8,125 nucleotides of DNA from Porticoccaceae bacterium (GTDB lineage Bacteria; Pseudomonadota; Gammaproteobacteria; Pseudomonadales; Porticoccaceae): assembly GCA_023229065.1 (NCBI GenBank), contig JALNZZ010000093.1, forward strand, positions 1-8,125. The letters run 5' to 3'. Below the pieces are notes generated by a model. It saw only the letters and a program-made list of their open reading frames with translations. It did no database searches and was not told the origin of the DNA. This document shows positions 1 through 6,601 of this stretch, piece after piece. A program made the translations under genes and the position numbers. How positions within the stretch are numbered: position 1 is the stretch's first letter; each line of letters begins with the position of its first letter.

Positions 1-164
1 CGCGCACGGGAGACATGCTGGTTTCACTGGGTCGCGATGAGGTTCAGGCGATCCTTGATGAACAGGGCAAGGTGTCTGTCCAGTGCCAGTTCTGCCATCA
101 ACAGTATCTGTTCGACCAGACAAAGATCGACGTCTTGTTTGCGCCTCAGCGCACTCTGCACTGA
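1..164 (+). CDS. hslO: Hsp33 redox-regulated chaperone, C-terminal end (partial)
   Basis: Only the last 53 residues are in the window (frame begins at base 3, stop TGA at 162-164). Hsp33 is a cytosolic holdase chaperone switched on by oxidation; in the reduced state four cysteines (CxC and CxxC) bind zinc. The second pair is visible as CQFC (visible residues 28-31), in the usual setting GRDEVQAILDEQGKV followed by CQFCHQQYLFD, which is the family's typical redox-switch domain. The visible start RTGDML matches the stretch just after the first cysteine pair (CxCSRER), so that pair must lie immediately outside the window. The end is normal for the family. It is followed by its own terminator and then by pckA on the same strand; this hslO-pckA order is also known from Pseudomonas. 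The two genes seem to be separate transcription units because a terminator and a new promoter lie between them. Confidence 0.93.
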   Translation, partial: RTGDMLVSLGRDEVQAILDEQGKVSVQCQFCHQQYLFDQTKIDVLFAPQRTLH

Positions 165-185
165 GCGTGCGGCAACCCGCCGCCC

Positions 186-219
186 AGCGTTGGCCCAATG
201 GCTGTAGGCCACGCTTTTT
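186..219 (+). terminator. Rho-independent terminator of hslO
   Basis: Left arm AGCGT-T-GGCC (186-195, one T bulged) pairs with GGCC-ACGCT (207-215) around an 11-base loop, and the stem runs directly into five T (215-219). It starts 21 bases after the hslO stop codon. A GC-rich stem followed by a T-run is the standard intrinsic terminator layout. Confidence 0.85.
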
Positions 220-285
220 GAGGCCGTACAGCAAAACACATCGGCGACGCAATTCCAGTGCACCGCCAATCGAGTACTGAACATC

Positions 286-313
286 TTGGCCGCCGTCAGT
301 TTTCTGTCATAAT
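286..313 (+). promoter_or_regulatory. Predicted sigma70 promoter of pckA with extended -10
   Basis: A -35-like TTGGCC (286-291) is followed after a 16-base spacer by CATAAT (308-313). TG at 305-306 sits one base before the -10 hexamer, giving an extended -10. Transcription would begin near 320, leaving a leader of about 35 bases before the pckA ATG. It lies just after the hslO terminator, as expected for an independent pckA unit. This is prediction by eye; no regulator site was identified. Confidence 0.5.
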
Positions 314-332
314 CCTGTAAACCCTTAGCAAC

Positions 333-346
333 GGCCCTCACGGGCC
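333..346 (+). promoter_or_regulatory. GC-only hairpin in the pckA ribosome-binding region
   Basis: GGCCC (333-337) and GGGCC (342-346) are perfect inverted arms around a TCAC loop. The 3' arm occupies the position 9-13 bases before the pckA ATG where a Shine-Dalgarno sequence would be expected, and no GGAG-like motif is present there. The stem could limit ribosome access or be fortuitous in GC-rich DNA; the sequence alone cannot tell. Confidence 0.35.
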
Positions 347-354
347 CGGCAGCG

Positions 355-1911
355 ATGACCAGCAGCGATGATACTCTCGCCAGAACCTACCAGGATCTGA
401 GCACAGCAGAACTGGTGGAAATGGCTCTCCACCGCCAGGAAGGGCTCCTCACCAGCAGAGGTGCTCTCGCAACACGCACGGGAACACGCACCAGTCGTTC
501 CCCCGGCGACCGCTTTATTGTCGAAGAACCGAGCACCGCAGATGGCATCCTGTGGGGAACCGGGCATCGCTCCTTTGCAAAAGAGGCTTTTGACAACCTG
601 TGGGAGCGGGTCTACGACTACCTCGGGGCGCGCAACCGCTTCGTTACTCACCTGCATGCCGGCCACCACCCAGAGCATTACACCCCCCTCAGAGTCACCT
701 GTGAAACCGCTTGGCACAGTCTCTTCGCTCGCAATCTCTTCATCACTCCCGAGCGCTACAATCCGCTGGGGAAGGAAGCGTGGAAAATTCTCCACGCTCC
801 CGGCTTTATCTGTGACCCCGAGCGCGACGGCACTGCCAGCGACGGCGCCGCCATCATCAACTTTGCCCGCCGCAAGGTACTTATCGCCGGCATGGCTTAT
901 GGTGGCGAGCTGAAAAAAGCGGTCTTTACCGTGATGAACTTCTTGCTGCCCGAGAAGAATGTGTTGCCTATGCAGTGTGCCGCCAATAGAGGGCAAGACG
1001 GCAGCGTAGCGCTGTTCTTCGGCCTCACCGGCACCGGCAAAACCAGTCTGGCAATGGATCGCGACCGCACCCTGATTGGCGACGACGAGCACGGCTGGAG
1101 CCGAGAAGGCATTTTTAACCTGGAGGGTGGCTGCCATGCCAGAACCGCTCACCTGAGCCGCGAGCAGGAACCGCGCATTTGGGATGCCATCCGTTTCGGC
1201 ACCATTGTCGAAAATATTCATCTTGATGACGGGCGCAATCCGGACTTTGCCAACACTACTCTCACCGCCAACGGTCGCTGCACTTTTCCCCTCGACCACA
1301 TCGCACCGCCGCTACAGGCAAACAGCCCCAATCCACGTCATATCATCTTTTTGACCTGTGACGGCAGCGGGGTGCTGCCTCCTGTCGCTGCCCTCAACAG
1401 AGAGGCCGCTGCCTACCATTTTCTCAGCGGCTACAGTACCCGCCCTGAAAGTGATGACAACGGTGGGCAAGTGATGGTGCCGGTGTTTTCCACCTGCTTT
1501 GGAGCCCCGTTTATGCCGCGTCCGGCCCTGGACTATAGCGAGTTACTGATCCGCCGCATTGCCGAGGCCGGCAGCAAGGTCTACCTGGTCAATAGTGGAT
1601 GGCAAGGCGGCCCCGGAGGCAGTGCAGGTGACGGTCAGCGCTATACCATGGCGACTACCCGCGCCATTGTGAGCGCTATTACCAGCGGCCAGCTGGACGA
1701 CGTGGAAACCACGCTTTTGGCTCCCCTCAATCTCGCCATTCCTCGCCGGGTACCGGGGCTGGACAGTCAGCTACTCAACCCTCGCAACAGCTGGCGAGAT
1801 GGTGCCGCCTGGGACACAGCTGCGCGACAGCTGGCACAGCTGTTCGCCGACAATATTGCCCGTTTCGATGTGCCCGCCAGTGTGCAGGCAGCAGGACCGC
1901 AGAGCGAATAA
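355..1911 (+). CDS. pckA: Phosphoenolpyruvate carboxykinase (ATP), with a metal-ligand substitution
   Basis: A 518-residue protein of the ATP-dependent PEPCK family, which converts oxaloacetate + ATP to PEP + CO2 + ADP at the entry to gluconeogenesis (cytosol). Length is usual (about 510-540). Visible motifs: substrate-binding Arg48 in SRSPGDRF; YGGELKK (Tyr182, Lys187, Lys188); P-loop GLTGTGKTS (223-231); metal/nucleotide motif LIGDDEHGW (240-248); Arg308; FSTCFGAPF; adenine-loop Arg429. These align with E. coli Tyr207, Lys212/213, Lys254, Asp268/269, Arg333 and Arg449. Oddities: the Mn2+-binding His232 of E. coli is Gln207 here (codon CAG, 973-975); Ser of GLSGTGKTT is Thr; the usual GVGKR loop reads GDGQR after a Gly-rich insertion. 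The frame is intact, so it is not an obvious pseudogene. ATG 355 is the only in-frame start after the stop at 310-312 and matches the N-terminus of Pseudomonas homologues. It converges on hemY. Confidence 0.95.
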   Translation: MTSSDDTLARTYQDLSTAELVEMALHRQEGLLTSRGALATRTGTRTSRSPGDRFIVEEPSTADGILWGTGHRSFAKEAFDNLWERVYDYLGARNRFVTHLHAGHHPEHYTPLRVTCETAWHSLFARNLFITPERYNPLGKEAWKILHAPGFICDPERDGTASDGAAIINFARRKVLIAGMAYGGELKKAVFTVMNFLLPEKNVLPMQCAANRGQDGSVALFFGLTGTGKTSLAMDRDRTLIGDDEHGWSREGIFNLEGGCHARTAHLSREQEPRIWDAIRFGTIVENIHLDDGRNPDFANTTLTANGRCTFPLDHIAPPLQANSPNPRHIIFLTCDGSGVLPPVAALNREAAAYHFLSGYSTRPESDDNGGQVMVPVFSTCFGAPFMPRPALDYSELLIRRIAEAGSKVYLVNSGWQGGPGGSAGDGQRYTMATTRAIVSAITSGQLDDVETTLLAPLNLAIPRRVPGLDSQLLNPRNSWRDGAAWDTAARQLAQLFADNIARFDVPASVQAAGPQSE

Positions 1912-1923
1912 GCTCGGGGGGCT

Positions 1924-1993
1924 AAAAATGCTTGCTCACCGGCACTGAGAGTACTTACTACTCGACTCGGCCTGGTCCGCCGCCAGGAGCAAG
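1924..1993 (-). terminator. Possible terminator structure at the end of the hem cluster (nested inverted repeats)
   Basis: In the convergent pckA-hemY gap, CTTGCTC (1931-1937) and GAGCAAG (1987-1993) are perfect 7-base inverted arms. They enclose two smaller hairpins: GAGTA/TACTC (1949-1953/1959-1963) and CCTGG/CCAGG (1971-1975/1983-1987, sharing base 1987 with the outer arm). On the minus strand the outer stem is followed by C, A and five T (1928-1924), as in an intrinsic terminator for hemY. The outer loop is unusually large, so this is only a tentative terminator; no comparable T-run follows it on the plus strand for pckA. Confidence 0.35.
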
Positions 1994-2053
1994 TAAACGT
2001 CACCCCTTCCAGGATCAAGCCCTGCCAATTGAAGACAGCAGCGCGCAGACGCG

Positions 2054-3280
2054 CTACACAGCAGCTGTTTCGACCCCTTTTGACTCCAGCGCCGCCAGAC
2101 CTTGGCGGTAACAGCGCAGGCTGCCTTCACTATCCCCCAGACGCGCCAGCAGTTCGCCCAGCTCAGCACAGGTTGCGGCACTGGCACGCTGCGACAATGA
2201 TTTCTCGAAGTAGTCCCGGGCCTTGCCCCACAATTCGGCCCTCGCACTGAGACGCCCCAGAGCGCGCAGCAACACCGCGTCCTCCGGGTGCTCAGACAAC
2301 CAGCTCTCGGCCCGAGCCAGCTGCTTGACAGCGTCCGCTGGCACCATGCCGTACAGCTCTACCAACTCCTGATCCCAACGTTTGTTCAGATAGCGGGCAA
2401 GGCGGGCTTCGGTTTGTTTGGCTTCCCCCAATAGCAGGGACTGGCGCACGAACTGTGCCACCAAGCGCGGGTGCTTCTGCAACTTGCGGGGCATATCGTG
2501 CCAGCGGCGCTCAAGCCCGGCACGGCGCTCTGCAACGCCTAAACTGGCGGGCTGCTCTGCTATGTGGCGAACCAGCATTTGGCGATGGATCTCGACCTCC
2601 AGCTCTTCCATTTCCACAGCTGACAGCGCCCGGTGCTTATGCAGATCCCGCAACATGCGCTCAAGACCCTGCCAATCACCCAACCCTCGGCGAGCCGTGG
2701 CCAACAGTCTCAACACAGTCGGGTGAGCAGGGTTGCGGCGATGGAGCTGTTCCGCCTCGGTACAAGCGCGAGCGTAGTCGCGCTCCTGCAACGCCAGGCG
2801 AATACGCAAGAGCCCGGTGGCAAAACCGTCTGCCACACCGATGCTCTCTGCCTCTTTGAGAAGGGCATCAGCGCCCTCGTGATCCCCCAGCTGATAACTG
2901 GCAGCAGCGGCGCCCAGGTAGTTCACAGCAGGCAAGTCGGACTGCGCGACCGATTTTTTCAGGTTGTCGATGGCTGCCGGCCAGTTACCTTCGATATAGT
3001 CGACGAAGCCCTGCAGGGTACGATTGTGCTGCTGATAGCGACGCTGCAGGCGGCGGCGAACCAGCCAGCGACGAGGAGCGGCGAGCATCTGCACCAGGCA
3101 GCGCAGCAACCAGACCAGGAAGATAGCCAGTATCACCAGCAACAGGCTGGTCCACAGACTCATCTCGATCACCATCGTGCCCACCGAAACCAGCACGAAA
3201 CCCTGCTGCGAGGCAAGCAACTGGTAAAGGACAGCTCCGATGACCAGAGCAACAGCTATCAGGATCAGTGCGCGCCTCAC
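2054..3280 (-). CDS. hemY: HemY, membrane-anchored TPR protein of the haem cluster
   Basis: A 408-residue protein resembling enterobacterial HemY (about 400 residues). Two N-terminal hydrophobic segments (about 4-23 and 42-62) flank the family signature QQGFVLVSVGTMVIEMSLW; the rest is soluble and alpha-helical with tetratricopeptide-like units, e.g. AVNYLGAAAASYQLGDHEGA, NPAHPTVLRLLATARRGLGD and a C-terminal pair around 345-400 (ALGRLSARAELWGKARDYF, CAELGELLARLGDSEGSLR). The TPR part would lie in the cytoplasm if both segments cross the membrane. The family is tied to late haem synthesis by position and genetics; its exact biochemical role is not settled, and it is unrelated to the Bacillus protoporphyrinogen oxidase also called HemY. 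The start is GTG at 3280-3278, sharing a 4-base GTGA overlap with the hemX stop, which argues for translational coupling. Stop is TAG. Confidence 0.9.
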   Translation of the reverse strand: MRRALILIAVALVIGAVLYQLLASQQGFVLVSVGTMVIEMSLWTSLLLVILAIFLVWLLRCLVQMLAAPRRWLVRRRLQRRYQQHNRTLQGFVDYIEGNWPAAIDNLKKSVAQSDLPAVNYLGAAAASYQLGDHEGADALLKEAESIGVADGFATGLLRIRLALQERDYARACTEAEQLHRRNPAHPTVLRLLATARRGLGDWQGLERMLRDLHKHRALSAVEMEELEVEIHRQMLVRHIAEQPASLGVAERRAGLERRWHDMPRKLQKHPRLVAQFVRQSLLLGEAKQTEARLARYLNKRWDQELVELYGMVPADAVKQLARAESWLSEHPEDAVLLRALGRLSARAELWGKARDYFEKSLSQRASAATCAELGELLARLGDSEGSLRCYRQGLAALESKGVETAAV

Positions 3281-4809
3281 GGTGACTCGCTCCCATCCTG
3301 CACATCGCCGGACGCCCCAGGAGCAGCTCCTGGATCGTGGCGGTTATGCCACAGGCGAATATAAGCTTGCAAGGCTTGCAGAGAAGGGGTTACCGAGGGC
3401 AGCTCCTGACTGACACTCTGGGCGGCCAACTGCTCCAGCTCGGCCATAAAAGCCGCCGTGCGGGCATCCTCTGCAAAGTGTTCAGCCACCCAAGAGGAAG
3501 CGCGGCTCAAACTGTCGGCATAAATCACTTGCTCCTCCCGCAACAGGGCGAGACGGGCCTGCTCCAACACAACCTTCAGGTTGTAGCGCAGAACCTGCTC
3601 CTGCTCCAGCGTCAGCAGTGGCTGCAACGGAACGTCACGACGTTCCACGCGGATCAATCCCACCATGTTGCGCGCGGCCTGGCGGACATTGCCCCACAGG
3701 CGCCCATACCAGCTGGTGGGCTCTGCTGCTTCCGTCACTTCAGTCACCACTGCAGTGTCCGGCAACAAGCTGTTGAGGCTGTCCACCGCATCCGCCAAGG
3801 CTCCGATACGCAAGAAGATCCCTTCGCGGTCCACGGGGTTGGCCAGACGTATCTGGGTGATGTTCTCGGCCAGTGCCTTGCGCACTGGATAGAGGGCCGG
3901 ATCGCTCATGTCGCGGAGGATGACATCGGCAGACTCCATTAGCGCCGCAGCGTTGGTGGTCTGGCGCTCGGTGAGCAAGCGTTGACTGGCCAGGCGCAAT
4001 AAGTATTCCGCCTCCGCTAACAGCCAGTCATCCCGGCTGGTGGTCGACAACTGGCGCAAGCGATCGGCATGGCTGTTAAGGCGGAGTTCCAGGTCGGCCA
4101 TCTGGTCGCGCAGCTCGGTCGCCATCTCCTGGCGAGCACTGCGCTCCTGGTCAATAAGCTCGCTGGTGGCCGGATCAACCACCAAGCTGCTTTCGCTATC
4201 TTGAGCGGCGAGCTCGGCTGGTCCCTCACTCCCGTCTTCAGCCCCCTGCTCGCCAGTGAGAGAAACAGTTTGCGGCGGCTGTGACTGGGCAGTATCCTCA
4301 CTGGCACCCACACCGGCGAGTGCCAGAATCCGGTCGCCATACTGAGGCCACAGGTAATAACCGCCTGCCGCCAGCGCGATGAGCACCAGTAACACCACCC
4401 ATTTGCCTCGGCCTCCCTTCCGGGGTGTACCCCGCTCCTGAGGTGGAGGTTTGCTCGTGCTGGCAGCGGAAGAAACGACTGCTGCCGACGAGCTGTCTGG
4501 CATAGTTACGGCTTTTTCTGCTTTTGGTTTTCCCGCTGGGGAAGCTTTTTGCTCAGCTTTGTTTTCAGCCGGGCTACTCTGAGAGGACTTGTAATCGTTT
4601 TGCTTATCCAGAGGAGCCTCCTCCTGACGAGCCTTGTCTTGAAGAGCCTTGTCTTGCGCAGGTTGACCGCTGTCCGGCCCGGACTGGGAGGGCTTGGCTC
4701 CTGACTCGGGAGTACCTTCTGGAGACACAGCTCCCTCCGCTGCCTCTTTCCCTTGTTTCCCTTGCGGGACCTCTGCTCCGGTTTTTGAAGGGTTTTTATC
4801 CTTGTCCAC
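3277..4809 (-). CDS. hemX: HemX-family single-pass membrane protein
   Basis: A 510-residue protein from the GTG at 4809. Residues 1-136 are hydrophilic and low in complexity (rich in K, E, Q, S, P, G, A). A basic RKGGRGK patch precedes one membrane segment (about 137-154, VVLLVLIALAAGG), predicting the N-terminus in the cytoplasm and the large C-terminal part in the periplasm. A probable coiled coil follows (about 217-252), then the HemX hallmark WLLAEAEYLLRLASQRLL (262-279) and a helical C-terminal domain ending in EEQVIYADSLSRASSWV. Databases often label the family 'uroporphyrinogen-III C-methyltransferase', but I see no SAM-binding methyltransferase domain, so that activity is not supported. 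It is longer than E. coli HemX (about 390), mainly through the N-terminal tail. It lies 63 bases after hemD and overlaps hemY by 4 bases. An upstream in-frame TTG at 4845 has no ribosome-binding site and was not chosen. Confidence 0.88.
   Translation of the reverse strand: MDKDKNPSKTGAEVPQGKQGKEAAEGAVSPEGTPESGAKPSQSGPDSGQPAQDKALQDKARQEEAPLDKQNDYKSSQSSPAENKAEQKASPAGKPKAEKAVTMPDSSSAAVVSSAASTSKPPPQERGTPRKGGRGKWVVLLVLIALAAGGYYLWPQYGDRILALAGVGASEDTAQSQPPQTVSLTGEQGAEDGSEGPAELAAQDSESSLVVDPATSELIDQERSARQEMATELRDQMADLELRLNSHADRLRQLSTTSRDDWLLAEAEYLLRLASQRLLTERQTTNAAALMESADVILRDMSDPALYPVRKALAENITQIRLANPVDREGIFLRIGALADAVDSLNSLLPDTAVVTEVTEAAEPTSWYGRLWGNVRQAARNMVGLIRVERRDVPLQPLLTLEQEQVLRYNLKVVLEQARLALLREEQVIYADSLSRASSWVAEHFAEDARTAAFMAELEQLAAQSVSQELPSVTPSLQALQAYIRLWHNRHDPGAAPGASGDVQDGSESP
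4629..4656 (-). repeat. 15-bp tandem repeat inside the hemX N-terminal tail
   Basis: The 13-base unit GAGCCTTGTCTTG (plus-strand reading) occurs at 4629-4641 and again at 4644-4656, a period of 15 bp that keeps frame. It encodes the peptide repeat QDKAL-QDKAR in the disordered tail of HemX. Such a short in-frame repeat may expand or contract by slippage. Confidence 0.8.
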
Positions 4810-4816
4810 AAGCCTA

Positions 4817-4821
4817 TCCTC
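4817..4821 (-). promoter_or_regulatory. Ribosome-binding site that sets the hemX start
   Basis: On the minus strand GAGGA ends 7 bases before the GTG at 4809-4807, a good Shine-Dalgarno match and spacing. The alternative TTG start at 4845 lacks any such motif, so the GTG is preferred. Confidence 0.6.
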
Positions 4822-4872
4822 GGGATACTGGCGCGGTGCCCTCAACGATAACGGCCACCCGCTCCTAGAAAA

Positions 4873-5649
4873 CTATTGCAAAGAAGTGTACCAGCCCACA
4901 GCAGCATCGACCATGGCAGAAGGCAGCGCACTGGCGGCGCGGATCACCTCACCGAAGCCTGCCTGCCAGGCCATCTCCGCCGCCCTGTCACTGGGTACCA
5001 ATACAGCCGTGCGCTCCATCAGCGCTCTATCACTGCCCGCCACTTGGGCGAGAAAACAAGCCAGCACGTCCGCGCTATGGGTCACCACTAAATCGAGCGT
5101 TTTAGACTCAAGCAAACTTTGCACTTGCGCTCTGTGGCTGGTATCGACCACGCGCCGATACAGCTCACAAAAAGTCACTCTGGCGCCGCGTGCCACCAGC
5201 CCTGCCCGCAACACATCGCGCCCGCCCTCACCGCGAATAATCAGCACCTGCTGGCCAGCTACCTCAGCAAAGGCAGGTAAAGCCAGCAGCCCTTCGCTAG
5301 TGGCATCGTCGACGGGACAGCCCACGGCTATCCCGGCCTCATGCAGGGGGGCGGCACTACCAGCGCCCACTGCAAACCAGGCTGGCCCTCGCTCCCGTAA
5401 CGCCGCACTGTCCAGTCTCGCCAGAGCGAGACTCGCGGCATTGGCACTGACTACAACCACTTTGTCGAAATCACTTACCATCGCCAGCAGCGCACGGCTC
5501 TCTGGCGTATCCAGAGGCTCTATAGCCATGGCCGGGAGACGGTGAACCCGAGCGCCAAGGACCGCTAACCGGGCAGAGAAATCATCCTCCCGCCGCGCCG
5601 GTCGCGCCACCAGCACTGTGAGCCCATCGAGTGCGCAGTCGCCGCTCAC
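4873..5649 (-). CDS. hemD: Uroporphyrinogen-III synthase
   Basis: A 258-residue protein from the GTG at 5649-5647; E. coli HemD is 246. It closes the linear tetrapyrrole hydroxymethylbilane with inversion of ring D to give uroporphyrinogen III, in the cytosol. The family is poorly conserved, but the landmarks are present: N-terminal TVLVARP (11-17), VLIIRGEGGRDVL (about 135-147), RGARVTFCELYRR (about 154-166) and VVTHSADVL (about 188-196), in the two-lobe order of the fold. The start leaves 16 bases after the hemC stop and follows a G-rich run (5662-5657, minus strand) that can serve as ribosome-binding site. The reading frame stays open a further 43 codons upstream, but that part only overlaps the hemC 3' end in another frame and does not resemble HemD. 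Stop is TAG. It should be cotranscribed with hemC and is followed by hemX. Confidence 0.93.
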   Translation of the reverse strand: MSGDCALDGLTVLVARPARREDDFSARLAVLGARVHRLPAMAIEPLDTPESRALLAMVSDFDKVVVVSANAASLALARLDSAALRERGPAWFAVGAGSAAPLHEAGIAVGCPVDDATSEGLLALPAFAEVAGQQVLIIRGEGGRDVLRAGLVARGARVTFCELYRRVVDTSHRAQVQSLLESKTLDLVVTHSADVLACFLAQVAGSDRALMERTAVLVPSDRAAEMAWQAGFGEVIRAASALPSAMVDAAVGWYTSLQ

Positions 5650-5665
5650 CGCCCTGCCCCCCGAC

Positions 5666-6601
5666 TCACTGGCTGTAGACCTCGGCCAGGATACGGTCGG
5701 CACCGCGAGCCAGCAGCTCTTCTGCCATGGCGACGCCCATAGCTTCTGCCTGTTTCGGGGCACCGCGCGACTCGGCACGCAACATCAGCGAGCCATCCAC
5801 TGCGCCCACCAGCCCCCGCAGATATAGCTCCCCGCTGGCAGTCAGCTCGGCGTAGCAGGCTATCGGCACCTGACAACCGCCCTGCAAGCGACGATTCATC
5901 GCTCTCTCGGCGGTGACACACACCGCTGTAGGCTGATGGTGAAGCGGAGCCAGCAGACCGTGCAGCTCTATATCGTCACTGCGACACTCAATACCGATGG
6001 CACCCTGCCCCCCCGCTGGCAGGCTCAAGGTATCCGGCATCGCCAGGCGAATGCGATCTGCCATCTCGAGCCGCAACAAGCCAGCGGCGGCAAGAATGAT
6101 GGCATCAAACTCTCCGCTATCCAGCTTGGCGAGACGGGTGTTTACATTGCCGCGCAAATTGCGGATCTCCAGCTGCGGATAGCGTTCCCGCAGCTGGCAC
6201 TGGCGGCGCAGACTGGAGGTGCCAAGTACCGCACCAGCCGGCATGTCACCCGGATGCGCGTAGCGGGCAGAGACAAAGGCATCGCGCGGGTCCTCCCGCT
6301 CGCAAATCACCGCCAGCTCCAATCCATCAGGGAACTCCATGGGCACATCCTTCATGGAGTGCACAGCGATATCGGCCTCTCCAGCCAGCATGGCGGTCTC
6401 CAGCTCCTTGACAAACAGCCCTTTGCCGCCAATTTTGGCCAGGGGCGCATCGAGAAATTTATCCCCTTTGGTAGTAAAGCCGACGATCTCCACCTCGAGT
6501 CCGGCGTGAATGGCCTGTAGGCGGGCCTTGACGTGTTCGGCTTGCCACAGGGCGAGAGGGCTCTGGCGGGAGGCGATACGCACAGGACGGGAGAAAGTCA
6601 T
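5666..6601 (-). CDS. hemC: Porphobilinogen deaminase (hydroxymethylbilane synthase)
   Basis: A 311-residue protein, the usual length (about 300-313). It joins four porphobilinogen units into hydroxymethylbilane on a covalently bound dipyrromethane cofactor, in the cytosol. Clear motifs in order: RIASRQSPLALWQAEHV (8-24); GGKGLFVKELE (about 58-68); VHSMKDVP with the catalytic Asp85 (E. coli Asp84); GTSSLRRQCQL with substrate-binding Arg132/Arg133; RGNVNTRLAKL; and QGGCQVPIACYAE with the cofactor-attaching Cys243 (E. coli Cys242). All key residues are present, so it should be active. ATG 6601 was chosen because the conserved domain begins just after it; a GGA at 6612-6610 is a weak ribosome-binding site. 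An in-frame ATG at 6634 would add 11 unconserved residues. First gene of the hemCDXY cluster and divergent from argH; I found no convincing promoter for it in the spacer. Confidence 0.97.
   Translation of the reverse strand: MTFSRPVRIASRQSPLALWQAEHVKARLQAIHAGLEVEIVGFTTKGDKFLDAPLAKIGGKGLFVKELETAMLAGEADIAVHSMKDVPMEFPDGLELAVICEREDPRDAFVSARYAHPGDMPAGAVLGTSSLRRQCQLRERYPQLEIRNLRGNVNTRLAKLDSGEFDAIILAAAGLLRLEMADRIRLAMPDTLSLPAGGQGAIGIECRSDDIELHGLLAPLHHQPTAVCVTAERAMNRRLQGGCQVPIACYAELTASGELYLRGLVGAVDGSLMLRAESRGAPKQAEAMGVAMAEELLARGADRILAEVYSQ

Noticed and set aside
325..1299. Long open frame on the minus strand opposite pckA (324 codons)
   Set aside because: It lies wholly within the unmistakable pckA gene; the product resembles no family and the open frame is explained by GC-rich codon use on the other strand.
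1931..1993. Cloverleaf-like fold read as a tRNA or attachment site
   Set aside because: There is a 7-bp outer stem and two arms, but no T-arm GGTTCRA sequence, no CCA end and no integrase nearby; integron attC core motifs are also missing.
2633..3364. Open frame on the plus strand opposite hemY/hemX (243 codons)
   Set aside because: Shadow of hemY; His/Gln-rich translation typical of antisense of Leu/Ala-rich coding DNA and no recognisable domain.
3277..4809. HemX as a uroporphyrinogen-III methyltransferase
   Set aside because: No SAM-binding methylase domain or motif is visible; the name is an inherited database label for a membrane/coiled-coil protein.
4810..4845. hemX start at TTG 4845
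   Set aside because: No ribosome-binding motif precedes it, whereas GTG 4809 has GAGGA at 7-base spacing.
4694..5545. Open frame on the plus strand opposite hemX/hemD (283 codons)
   Set aside because: Spans two real genes and the gap between them; Ser/Ala/Thr-rich antisense translation without a domain.
5936..6520. Open frame on the plus strand opposite hemC (194 codons)
   Set aside because: hemC is certain in this stretch, and the antisense product shows no family resemblance.
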